Of a stretch of DNA of 42,798 bases, positions 25,455 to 32,702 are shown piece after piece. The DNA is from Armatimonadota bacterium (lineage in GTDB: Bacteria; Armatimonadota; Fimbriimonadia; Fimbriimonadales; GBS-DC): positions 1-42,798 of the forward strand of contig JAIMAN010000019.1 of assembly GCA_023511915.1 (NCBI GenBank), written 5' to 3'. Numbering within the stretch: position 1 is the first letter of the stretch; every line of letters starts with the position of its first letter. The notes under the pieces are model-generated. The model was given only the letters and a program-made list of their open reading frames with translations. It was not told the origin of the DNA and did not search any database. Made by a program: the position numbers and the translations under genes.

Positions 25455-25460
25455 ATTATA
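25455..25460 (-). promoter_or_regulatory. -10 box of dinG, near-leaderless
   Basis: TATAAT preceded by GTAG, 10 nt before the ATG, giving a predicted 5' UTR of only about 3 nt. It sits between the two genes and could allow dinG expression independent of the phosphorylase gene. Confidence 0.4.
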
Positions 25461-26186
25461 CTACAACGGGGTGGCTTTCAGCAGGCGCAGAGTCTCAGCA
25501 AACAGGCGTGCGATTGTTTCCGTCGCGCCGTGCATCACTTCGGTGACCTCCTCGTGCGTGAGCGGCTGCCCGCTCAGCCCCGCGCCCAGATTCGTGACGA
25601 TAGCGACGGCGGCGTAGTGGATGCCCGCCTCGCGACACAGAATCGCCTCCGGCGCGACCGTCATCCCAATCACATCGCCGCCCAGCAAGCGAAACATCCG
25701 AATCTCGGCGGGCGTCTCATAGCGCGGTCCAGGCGCACACACATAGACCCCCTCTCGCTGCACAGGTATCCCCAGCCTATCCGCCGCTTTGAGCAGCGCG
25801 TCGCGCAGTAGCGGCGAGAACGGCTCGGTGAAATCGGTATGCACTACCGTATCGTGGTACAGCGTGTTGACCTCGCGCATGAAGTCCAGAAAATCGCTCA
25901 GGATGACCAGCGTGCCAGGCGTCCAGTCCGTGCGCAGCGCGCCGACAGCGGCGGTCGCCAGCACGCTTTGCACGCCATGCTCTTTCAGTAGGCGCACATG
26001 GCGTGCGTGCGGGATGCGATGGGGCGGAACCTTGTGCCCCTTCGAGTGGCGGGGGAGGAGGAGTGCAGGCTCCCCGTGCAGGCTCCCTTCGTACAGAAAC
26101 ACGCCGTCGTTATCGGTATGCTCTGCCTGAAGCGTCCAGCCCGGCAGGCTCTGCACTCCTGTCCCACCGATAATCGCTGTCTTCAT
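25461..26186 (-). CDS. Purine nucleoside/methylthioadenosine phosphorylase family protein
   Basis: 241 aa. The MTAP/PNP family cleaves nucleosides with phosphate. Seen: IIGGTGV, PRHSKGHKVPPHRI (phosphate-binding Arg/His region), GPRYETPAEIRM, GMTVAPEA and IVTNLGAGLSGQPLTHEEV. The base-contacting residue in VTN is Asn, as in purine nucleoside phosphorylases and methylthioinosine phosphorylases, rather than the Asp of methylthioadenosine phosphorylase. This predicts a 6-oxopurine substrate. It starts 6 nt after the MerR gene, so that regulator probably shares its transcript. Exact substrate is not decided by sequence. Confidence 0.87.
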   Translation of the reverse strand: MKTAIIGGTGVQSLPGWTLQAEHTDNDGVFLYEGSLHGEPALLLPRHSKGHKVPPHRIPHARHVRLLKEHGVQSVLATAAVGALRTDWTPGTLVILSDFLDFMREVNTLYHDTVVHTDFTEPFSPLLRDALLKAADRLGIPVQREGVYVCAPGPRYETPAEIRMFRLLGGDVIGMTVAPEAILCREAGIHYAAVAIVTNLGAGLSGQPLTHEEVTEVMHGATETIARLFAETLRLLKATPL

Positions 26187-26192
26187 GCAAAT

Positions 26193-26864
26193 TCAGCGAT
26201 TGCGCGCCCGCGTTTTGCCTTTGGCGGCGGCGGGCTGTGCTTCACCATCGTTGTGCTCGTGGTATGCCTTCTGGAGGCTCAGGCGCACCATATCGGAGAC
26301 GCGATTGATCTCCGTGATGTTCGCTTGACGCGCCGCTTCGGGGTTGACAATCAGCACCGCCCAGTTGGACAGCACGAATTGATGCACCTCCGTCGGCGTC
26401 GGATAGGGTCCTTGCTGGGCTTGGGGCGTCGGCACATAGACGGCGGCTTTTTCCGCCACCAACGCTTGCGCCGCCTCGCCCATCTGCTTGGCAATGGTCG
26501 TCTCCGACCGCTGCTCCAGAACCGAGTTGATGAGCTGCTCTAACTGCTCATCGGTCTTGCCTTCCATCATCCGACGCACGGCGCGCAGCGGAATATACTG
26601 CGCCTGCAGAGTCTTGAGCGTCACCAACTGCAACAGGTGGTGATAGTCGTAGATGACGCGGTTCCCACGCCGACGCGACGGCGGGTCAATCAGCCGATGC
26701 GCCGTGTAGAAACGAACCGTGCGCACATCTGGGAAGGGCACCACCTTGTAGCGCGGTTGAATCGGCGCCCACTGCTCCAGCAGACTGTTCGCAACAGCCA
26801 CAAGCTCCTCGATGGTGAAACCCTCTTGCTCCCGATACTGCATCAACGCTTCGATGGGTTTCAT
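26193..26864 (-). CDS. MerR family transcriptional regulator
   Basis: 223 aa from MKPIEAL; the ORF-track start 13 codons earlier would lie upstream of the -10 box. The MerR-type winged helix is at about 45-100: PDVRTVRFYTAHRLIDPP, then VIYDYHHLLQLVTLKTLQ and PLRAVRRMM. The remaining 120 residues are helical with no cysteine metal site, so it is not a metal sensor; the effector is unknown. The C-terminus is basic (KGKTRARNR). It is upstream of, and probably co-transcribed with, the nucleoside phosphorylase. Confidence 0.85.
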   Translation of the reverse strand: MKPIEALMQYREQEGFTIEELVAVANSLLEQWAPIQPRYKVVPFPDVRTVRFYTAHRLIDPPSRRRGNRVIYDYHHLLQLVTLKTLQAQYIPLRAVRRMMEGKTDEQLEQLINSVLEQRSETTIAKQMGEAAQALVAEKAAVYVPTPQAQQGPYPTPTEVHQFVLSNWAVLIVNPEAARQANITEINRVSDMVRLSLQKAYHEHNDGEAQPAAAKGKTRARNR

Positions 26865-26873
26865 AGTGTCCAG

Positions 26874-26889
26874 AGTGTACCCCATGTGG
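26874..26889 (-). promoter_or_regulatory. Promoter of the MerR-phosphorylase genes, leaderless type
   Basis: CCACATGGGGTACACT on the minus strand with the -10 hexamer TACACT at 26874-26879, 9 nt before the ATG. Nearly identical to the promoter of the transposase-sigma fusion gene. Confidence 0.5.
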
Positions 26890-26990
26890 ATACAAAATTG
26901 CAAGTGCTATGGATTAATGTTAAATCGCGTAGTTTATGATGCGCTAAGGTTTAGATGGATTGCCTGAGTGAATCGGTCATAATTCATGCC

Positions 26991-27371
26991 ATGACACACC
27001 CACCGATCACAGAGTTCATCGCGTTTCTGCCTGCGCCGAACTGGGAGGCGACGCGCCAGTTCTACGAGCAGACGCTGGGCTTGCCCTGTGTGCTGGAGCA
27101 GGTGGACTGCTGCATCTACCGCGTGGCGGGGGCGGGCTATCTGGGCTTTTGCCGCCGCGCGGAGACGCCCCAGCCCGCCGAGCGCGTGATCCTGACGCTG
27201 GTCACGCCCGCCGTCGACGAATGGCACGCACACCTGCAGGCGCACGGCGTCGAAATCACTAAGCCGCCCGCCTACAACGAGCGGTACCACATCTACCACC
27301 TGTTCGCCCGCGACCCGAACGGCTACCTGATCGAGATTCAGCGGTTCGACGACCCGCGCTGGAGCGACTAA
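26991..27371 (+). CDS. VOC (glyoxalase/bleomycin-resistance) superfamily protein
   Basis: 126 aa from ATG 26991. Two beta-alpha-beta-beta-beta units: ITEFIAFLPAPNWEATRQFY and YHIYHLFARDPNGYLIEIQ, the latter ending with the conserved DPNGYLIEIQ motif whose Glu binds metal in active members. Single-domain VOC proteins include dioxygenases, isomerases and drug-binding proteins; which one this is cannot be told. A CATAAT box 7 nt before the ATG suggests a leaderless message and supports this start over the TTG/ATG further upstream. It overlaps the convergent transporter gene by 4 nt. Confidence 0.82.
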   Translation: MTHPPITEFIAFLPAPNWEATRQFYEQTLGLPCVLEQVDCCIYRVAGAGYLGFCRRAETPQPAERVILTLVTPAVDEWHAHLQAHGVEITKPPAYNERYHIYHLFARDPNGYLIEIQRFDDPRWSD

Positions 27372-28252
27372 GACGCCATCTCTGGGGCAGCCTCGCGCGC
27401 CCGACGCCCGAAGTAGTAGACCATAAACGCGCCTGTGGCGAACATAATCAGGCTGTAGACCGCCGCAGGGATGGACATCGCAGGCTGCTTCAGAATCGTG
27501 CTGGCAATCAGAATCGCGAGCGTGCCGTTCTGGATGCCGCCCTCGATGGCAATCGCTATCGCCTGCTTGAGCGGCAGGCGGAACAGGCGCGCCACATTAT
27601 AGCCCATCCACAGCGTCAGCACATTCAGCGCGAGCATCGAAAGCCCCGCCTGCCGAAAGTGCGACGGCAGGTTCTCCACATCCTGCAGCACCGCGCCCAG
27701 CACCGCAATCACGATAAACACCATCGACAGATACCGCACGGGACGCTCCGCCGCAAACGCCAACTTGGGCTTGCGCGCGCGAATGAGCATGCCGATTGAG
27801 ACGGGAATCAGGATAATTGCGCCGACCTGAACAATCGTGCGCAGCACGGGCAGCCGAATCTCTTGCGTCTCGCCCAGAAAGTGCGCCAACGACAGGTTAA
27901 TCAGGATCGGCGTCGTGACGATGATGATGATGCTGTTGAACGCGGTCAGGGTGATGCCCAGCGCGACATCGCCCCGCGCGAGGTAGGTAATCAGGTTCGC
28001 CGTCGCGCCCGCAGGACACAGCGCGAGGATCATCACCCCGACCGCCAACTGCGGCTCCATCGGGAACAGTTTCGCAATTATGAACCCCGCCAGCGGCAGC
28101 AGCACCATCTGGCAGGTCAGCCCAATCACGAACGCCTTCGGGAAAATCACCACGCGCAAAAAGTCGTAGCGCGTGAGCGTCAGCCCCAAGCCCAGCATAA
28201 TCACCGCCAGCGCAACGGGCAGCACGACATTCGTAAAGATGTTCGCTTCCAT
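27368..28252 (-). CDS. Bile acid:sodium symporter (BASS) family transporter
   Basis: 294 aa with 9-10 transmembrane helices. The BASS signatures are present: LCPAGATANLITYLARGD (helix 4 crossover region with the Na+ site) and EGGIQNGTLAI (helix 9). Family members carry organic anions with Na+, including pantoate, pyruvate and glucosinolate-type acids in other organisms; the substrate here is unknown. A TATATA box lies 7 nt upstream of the ATG. The stop overlaps the VOC gene end by 4 nt. Confidence 0.9.
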   Translation of the reverse strand: MEANIFTNVVLPVALAVIMLGLGLTLTRYDFLRVVIFPKAFVIGLTCQMVLLPLAGFIIAKLFPMEPQLAVGVMILALCPAGATANLITYLARGDVALGITLTAFNSIIIIVTTPILINLSLAHFLGETQEIRLPVLRTIVQVGAIILIPVSIGMLIRARKPKLAFAAERPVRYLSMVFIVIAVLGAVLQDVENLPSHFRQAGLSMLALNVLTLWMGYNVARLFRLPLKQAIAIAIEGGIQNGTLAILIASTILKQPAMSIPAAVYSLIMFATGAFMVYYFGRRAREAAPEMAS

Positions 28253-28292
28253 AGCGGGCTATATAACACATCGAAGCGAATTTTCCTGTCGC

Positions 28293-29450
28293 TTACAGCC
28301 CGTACCCAAGCGGGTTCACAGGCTCGCCGTTGACGCGCACTTCGAAGTGCAGGTGCGGTCCTGTGGAGTAGCCTGTGCTGCCGACGCGGGCGATGGTCTG
28401 CCCCCGCTTGACCTCCTGCCCGACGGCGACGAGGATAGCGGAGCAGTGCGCGTACAGGGTCGCCACGCCACCGCCGTGATCGATAATCACCGTGTAGCCG
28501 TAGCCGCGTAGGTAGCCCGCTTCGACCACCACGCCTGCATCGGCGGCGCGGATGGGCGTTCCCGTCGGCGCGGCGATGTCGATGCCTGTGTGCATCTTGC
28601 GCACCTTGAAGATGGGATGCACGCGCATGCCATAGCCCGAAGTGATGCGCCCTTCCACAGGGCGGATGAAGCGTCCCGACCAGGGTCGGTCGGCGCGGGC
28701 GCGTCCTTTGGGCGTCTCCATCAAGGCGCGCAGGCGGCGGGCGATGGCTTGCGACTCGGCTTCCAGCTCCGCCAGTTGCTTTTCGTAGAGCGCGCGCTCG
28801 CGGGCGATGTCTTTCAGCAGGGCTTGCTTCTCGTCCTGCGCCTCCGTGAGTTCCGTCTGCTGTGTGCGCAGGTCAGCCTCCAGCCCCGCGATACGGCGCA
28901 CGAGCGCGTCCATCTGCGCCTTCGCTTGGGCGACCTCCTGCTGGTCGGCGCGCACCTGCTCCAGCAGCGCGCGGTCGGTCTTCACGATTTGGCGCAGCAC
29001 ATAGCTGCGGCTGTTGAGCTCGCTAAGGTTACGGGCGTTGGTAAGCAGGCTAAGGTACGACACGCTGCGGTATTTGTAGGCGGCGCGGAGCCGTTGCGCC
29101 AGCAGGCTCTCGCGGCGGCGCAGGCGTTGGGTGAGCATCTCGAGGCGTTTGGCAAGTTCCGCCTGCTCCTTGCGGGCGCGGGCGAGGCGGTCGCGCGTCT
29201 CACGCAGGCGCGCCGACACGCGCGTGATCTGCTGATCCAGCTCGGCGAGATCGCGCCGCACCTTGCGCTCCTCGCGCCGCTTCTGGTCAATCGCGCCACG
29301 CAGTTTGCCAATCTCCCCTTGTAGCGACTGCAGCTCGCGTTGCAACTGCTGGCGTTGCTGCGCTTTGTCCTGCTGCGCCCCCAACGGCAGGCACAGCAAC
29401 AGCGCAATCAGCAGCGCCGCAAGCCAACCTCCCTGTCGCACTGCGCCCAT
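28293..29450 (-). CDS. Murein hydrolase activator / M23 peptidase with coiled coil (EnvC-like)
   Basis: 385 aa. Hydrophobic N-terminus (LAALLIALLLCLPLGA, signal peptide), a long coiled coil from about 25 to 250 rich in Gln/Arg/Leu heptads, then an M23 (LytM) domain. Zinc ligands are intact: HTGIDI, with the first His and Asp, and HLHFEV near the end. This suggests an active endopeptidase rather than a degenerate activator, although the coil-LytM layout is that of EnvC. It would act in the periplasm during division or wall growth. A TATACT -10 box lies 7 nt before the ATG. Confidence 0.92.
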   Translation of the reverse strand: MGAVRQGGWLAALLIALLLCLPLGAQQDKAQQRQQLQRELQSLQGEIGKLRGAIDQKRREERKVRRDLAELDQQITRVSARLRETRDRLARARKEQAELAKRLEMLTQRLRRRESLLAQRLRAAYKYRSVSYLSLLTNARNLSELNSRSYVLRQIVKTDRALLEQVRADQQEVAQAKAQMDALVRRIAGLEADLRTQQTELTEAQDEKQALLKDIARERALYEKQLAELEAESQAIARRLRALMETPKGRARADRPWSGRFIRPVEGRITSGYGMRVHPIFKVRKMHTGIDIAAPTGTPIRAADAGVVVEAGYLRGYGYTVIIDHGGGVATLYAHCSAILVAVGQEVKRGQTIARVGSTGYSTGPHLHFEVRVNGEPVNPLGYGL

Positions 29451-29457
29451 CGCGTGC

Positions 29458-29493
29458 AGTATACCTCACGCCGTCATGAATTCGGGGTATAAT
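29458..29493. promoter_or_regulatory. Divergent promoters of the M23 and dockerin-like genes
   Basis: Minus strand: GAGGTATACT, hexamer 29458-29463, 7 nt from the M23 start. Plus strand: GGGGTATAAT, hexamer 29488-29493, 35 nt before the dockerin-like gene, followed by AAAGGAGG. Neither has a visible -35 box. Confidence 0.5.
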
Positions 29494-29528
29494 GTTTATG
29501 CAGGCTTGCCCTGCGAAAGGAGGAATCG

Positions 29529-30443
29529 ATGAGGATACGATGTGCAGTATTGGCTCTTACGGCGCTCGTGGGCATGAGCGGCGCATTCGCTCAGTGCCTG
29601 ATTACTGGCTTCGAGAACTTCCAAGTCGGTCTCAACGGCGCAGTGCTGTTCCGCCAACCCAGTTTTTCGGGATCGACCACTAGCTTTCTGGCGTTTACTG
29701 GAGTCTGCAACATTCCCAACGGCGTCTACAACTGCGCTCTGATTTCCGATGAGCAGGCGTTTAGTGGAACCCAGTCGCTCAAGGTGGTGTGGCAGTTCCG
29801 CCTGAACCCGGATACAGGTCAGCCGTACCCCAACGCTTGGCTCCGCCTGACGACCTTCAATACCCCGAATATACCCAACCCCGCGATTAACTTCGACCAC
29901 CGCGTGCGCGTGCGCCTCTATGTGCCCAGCGATACGCCCGACTTCTATCTGACGCTGGGTGTGCGCGAGACAGGAACCACGGCAGCGTGCGCAGGCAACG
30001 GGGGCGCTTCAGGCGGCATCGAGTGGATTGGCGCGACTTCGGCGCAGGCGGGTCCCAGCGCGCCCGTCGGCCAACTGGTGAACCAGAAAGACCAGTGGGT
30101 GACAGTGAAGTTCGACATCCGTCGCGACCCGATTCTTGGGTTTGCGGGTAGCACAGCGAATGGTACGATTGATGGCAATACAGGCACAATCGAACAGTTG
30201 GCCTTCACGCCTACCGACCCTGCGAACCTTGGTCCGTACATCGTCTATATCGACGATGTGGAGACCTATGTGCCTACACCAGGCGATGTGGACGACAACG
30301 GCTGCGTGGACGACGCCGACCTGCTGCAGGTGCTGTTTGCCTTCGGCTCGACAGGTCAAAACGACGCGGATGTGAACGGCGACCAGATTGTCGACGACGC
30401 GGACTTGCTGATTGTGCTATTCAACTTCGGCACGGGGTGCTAA
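29529..30443 (+). CDS. Secreted protein with C-terminal dockerin-like domain
   Basis: 304 aa. Signal peptide MRIRCAVLALTALVGMSGAFA. Residues about 22-240 are beta-rich with no recognised catalytic motif; SDEQAFSGTQSLKVVWQF and the later YIVYIDDVETYV look like a jelly-roll carbohydrate-binding module. The C-terminal 55 residues are two EF-hand-like loops, GDVDDNGCVDDADLLQVLFA and DVNGDQIVDDADLLIVLFNF, nearly the same as the tail of the protein at 3347. AAAGGAGG precedes the ATG, with a strong TATAAT upstream, so high expression is plausible. Confidence 0.78.
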   Translation: MRIRCAVLALTALVGMSGAFAQCLITGFENFQVGLNGAVLFRQPSFSGSTTSFLAFTGVCNIPNGVYNCALISDEQAFSGTQSLKVVWQFRLNPDTGQPYPNAWLRLTTFNTPNIPNPAINFDHRVRVRLYVPSDTPDFYLTLGVRETGTTAACAGNGGASGGIEWIGATSAQAGPSAPVGQLVNQKDQWVTVKFDIRRDPILGFAGSTANGTIDGNTGTIEQLAFTPTDPANLGPYIVYIDDVETYVPTPGDVDDNGCVDDADLLQVLFAFGSTGQNDADVNGDQIVDDADLLIVLFNFGTGC

Positions 30444-30454
30444 GCCCCTCCTAA

Positions 30455-30482
30455 CCTCCCTCCCCGCGTGCGGGGAGGGAGG
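30455..30482. terminator. Perfect 13-bp hairpin between convergent genes
   Basis: CCTCCCTCCCCGC (30455-30467), 2-nt loop, GCGGGGAGGGAGG (30470-30482). It lies between the dockerin-like gene and rpmA, which converge, so it may stop transcription from both sides. No U-tract follows, so it may instead be a dispersed palindromic repeat. Confidence 0.5.
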
Positions 30483-30489
30483 AGATGCT

Positions 30490-30747
30490 TCACGCCTGCA
30501 CAGGGTTCACGCTTACACGGCGGCGCTGGCGCGGACCCTCGAACTGCACATAGCCGTCCACCAGCGCAAACAGCGTGTCGTCGCTGCCGCGCCCGACATT
30601 GCGCCCCGGATGGAACTTCGTGCCGCGCTGACGCACAATCACATTGCCCGCGCGCACGAACTCGCCGCCGTAAGCCTTAACGCCCAGAAACTTCGGGTTG
30701 CTGTCCCGACCGTTCCGCGTACTGCCGACGCCTTTTTTACTTGCCAT
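30490..30747 (-). CDS. rpmA: 50S ribosomal protein bL27
   Basis: 85 aa, normal length. N-terminus [19 protein letters not shown] and the core [20 protein letters not shown] are diagnostic. The ORF-track start is 54 codons too early; ATG 30747 has GGAGGCGAG in front and the expected N-terminus. The usual neighbours rplU and obg are absent: it follows the NSS transporter genes and converges with a secreted protein gene. Confidence 0.97.
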   Translation of the reverse strand: MASKKGVGSTRNGRDSNPKFLGVKAYGGEFVRAGNVIVRQRGTKFHPGRNVGRGSDDTLFALVDGYVQFEGPRQRRRVSVNPVQA

Positions 30748-30801
30748 ATCGCTCGCCTCCTCATACAGGTAGGCGGGGATGGTCTGCCCCGCCCACGCGG
30801 G

Positions 30802-30807
30802 ATTATA
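30802..30807 (-). promoter_or_regulatory. -10 box of rpmA
   Basis: AGGGTATAAT on the minus strand, 54 nt before the rpmA start. It begins right after the stop codon of the small transporter subunit, so rpmA has its own promoter. Confidence 0.5.
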
Positions 30808-30809
30808 CC

Positions 30810-30923
30810 CTATTCGACGGTCTGATTGTTCCCGCCGAAGAGGATGCGATAGTAGCAATAAACAATCAGCACGGTGAAGAAGGTCCACGCGCTCAGCATA
30901 AAGATCCACCCTTGCAGGCTCAT
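30810..30923 (-). CDS. Small single-helix subunit of the NSS transporter (MetS-like)
   Basis: 37 aa, too short for the ORF track. Sequence begins [13 protein letters not shown] and is almost entirely one transmembrane helix (about residues 5-29), ending in a short polar tail. It starts inside the stop codon of the NSS transporter gene (ATGA overlap) and has a strong GGAGGTGATC ribosome binding site. The same arrangement, a tiny membrane protein directly after an SNF/NSS transporter, is known for the MetP/MetS methionine system, where the small subunit is needed for transport. Confidence 0.8.
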   Translation of the reverse strand: MSLQGWIFMLSAWTFFTVLIVYCYYRILFGGNNQTVE

Positions 30924-32587
30924 TCGATCACCTCCGCGCGTTGCATGCTCTTGCGCACATTCCAAGCGTACCAGATGGCGGCAATCTGTAGCAGGAACAC
31001 CAGCAGGATGAACCCGCGAATCATCCAGATATGCCAGCCGACCTGCAAGCCTGCGGCTTCGATCGGGCGCGTCGCCAACTCGCCCGCCAGCAGCGGCGCA
31101 ATCACATTATCGCGCGCCCAGAACGCCAGAATCACAGCGAGGATAATCGGCGTGATATACTTGGCGCAAAAGTAGAAGAAGCGCGGCACGCGCAGCAGCG
31201 CGCCCTCGTGCATGTCGCGCCAAATCTTGTCGCCGCCGAAAATCCACATCAGGATAATCACTTCAATTAGCGCCATCAGTGGCGGCCCGAAAGTGCCCGA
31301 CCAGAAGTCGTACACATCGACGCCGCCCTTGAACCAAATCGCGAACTGCACGCCAATCAGCCAGAAAATCCCCAGCGCGGCGACCGCGCGCGGGCGCGTC
31401 ATGCCGAACTCGTCCTCCAAAAAGGCGATAATCGGCTGACACATCGCCACCACAGAGGTCATCGCCGCGAAGAACAGCAGCAGGAACCACAGGAAGCCCA
31501 GAATGTTGCCCGCAGGCAGGAAACTGAACACGGCGGGCATCGAGACGAAGCCCAAGTAGAAGCTGCCCTTGGAGGCAATCACCTGCGCCGCCGCCACGCC
31601 GAAAAACGCCGACGCCGCAGGCAGCGCAATCGACGCGCCCAGCACCACCTCCGCGAAGCTGTTGGACGCCGTCGTCGACAGACCCGTCAGCGTCACATCG
31701 TCCTTGCGCCGCAGATACGACGCATAGCACTGAATCGCGCCCATGCCCAAGCTCAGCGAGAAGAAGACCTGTCCCGCCGCCGCCAGCCAAGTCTTGGGAT
31801 CCAGCAGCACGAACACCTGCTGCCCGTCGCGCTCGACATACCACTTCGGCTCCCACAGGAACGCGATGCCGTCCATCACGCCGTACTCTTGCGAGACGGG
31901 ATTGCCCAGCGTAAAGACGCGCACCATCAGCACAATCGCCAGCAAAAACAGCAGCGGCATCGCGATTTTCGCCAGCAGCTCAATCCCGCCCGACACCCCG
32001 CGCACCATCAGCCACAGCGTCAGGAAGTAGACCACGGCGAAGACGCCCAGCGCGAACGCATCGGGCTGCAGAAAGACGCTATCGCCCGTGCTGCCCGAAT
32101 ATTGATCCAGAAACTGCGCGTAGGGCGCCAGCACGGTCTGGGAGACCTCGTCGGCGGTCATGCCTGCGCGCAGCTGCGCCTGCTCCACATGCGGCGTCTG
32201 CCCCAGTAGCGTCTTGATGCTGTAGCCCAGCGTCCACGACCCCAGATACGAGTAGTAGAACAAGATCAGCGTCGGGATGAACAGCCCCAGCACGCCGAGA
32301 TACTTGGCGATGGGGTGTCGCCACATCAGTTGGAACATCGCGGGGGTCGTGCCGTGCCCGCGCACGCCGCCGTAGCGTCCCTGCGCCCACTCCAGCCACA
32401 TCAGCGGGATCGCCATCAGCAGCAGGCAGATAAAGTACGGGATGAGGAACGCCCCGCCGCCGTTCGCCGCCGCCTGCCCCGGAAAACGCAAAAAGTTGCC
32501 CAAGCCGATGGCGTTGCCCGCCATCGCCAGCACGAGTCCAATCCGTGTACCCCAATGCTCGCGTCCGCCGTTGCCTTGATTCGCCAT
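30920..32587 (-). CDS. Neurotransmitter:sodium symporter (NSS/SNF) family transporter
   Basis: 555 aa from [17 protein letters not shown]; the ORF-track start 41 codons earlier is not membrane-like. About 12 transmembrane helices. The unwound helix-1 signature [20 protein letters not shown] and [19 protein letters not shown], forming the Na+/substrate site, is complete. Bacterial members carry amino acids with sodium; pairing with the small subunit suggests a MetP-like amino-acid importer (methionine or alanine in studied cases). GGAGGTG sits about 14 nt upstream of the ATG, somewhat far. Confidence 0.93.
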   Translation of the reverse strand: MANQGNGGREHWGTRIGLVLAMAGNAIGLGNFLRFPGQAAANGGGAFLIPYFICLLLMAIPLMWLEWAQGRYGGVRGHGTTPAMFQLMWRHPIAKYLGVLGLFIPTLILFYYSYLGSWTLGYSIKTLLGQTPHVEQAQLRAGMTADEVSQTVLAPYAQFLDQYSGSTGDSVFLQPDAFALGVFAVVYFLTLWLMVRGVSGGIELLAKIAMPLLFLLAIVLMVRVFTLGNPVSQEYGVMDGIAFLWEPKWYVERDGQQVFVLLDPKTWLAAAGQVFFSLSLGMGAIQCYASYLRRKDDVTLTGLSTTASNSFAEVVLGASIALPAASAFFGVAAAQVIASKGSFYLGFVSMPAVFSFLPAGNILGFLWFLLLFFAAMTSVVAMCQPIIAFLEDEFGMTRPRAVAALGIFWLIGVQFAIWFKGGVDVYDFWSGTFGPPLMALIEVIILMWIFGGDKIWRDMHEGALLRVPRFFYFCAKYITPIILAVILAFWARDNVIAPLLAGELATRPIEAAGLQVGWHIWMIRGFILLVFLLQIAAIWYAWNVRKSMQRAEVIE

Positions 32588-32685
32588 AATTCCGCTATGC
32601 ACCTCCGTGTAGAGTTGCGCCCATAAGCGGGCTTGGAGGACTATTCGCCAAGAGTGCGGGAGTTCCTGCAAAAAATTCCCTGTCA

Positions 32686-32698
32686 GGTATCCTATAGC
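32686..32698 (+). promoter_or_regulatory. Promoter of the glutaminyl cyclase gene, leaderless type
   Basis: GGTATCCTATAGC; the hexamer TATCCT (32688-32693) is 9 nt before the ATG. The same 13 bases form the ferredoxin promoter. Confidence 0.45.
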
Positions 32699-32702
32699 CG
32701 CT

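Noticed and set aside
28590-29324. Plus-strand ORF (244 aa) opposite the M23 gene
   Set aside because: Antisense of the coiled coil; Leu/Ala/Arg-rich shadow.
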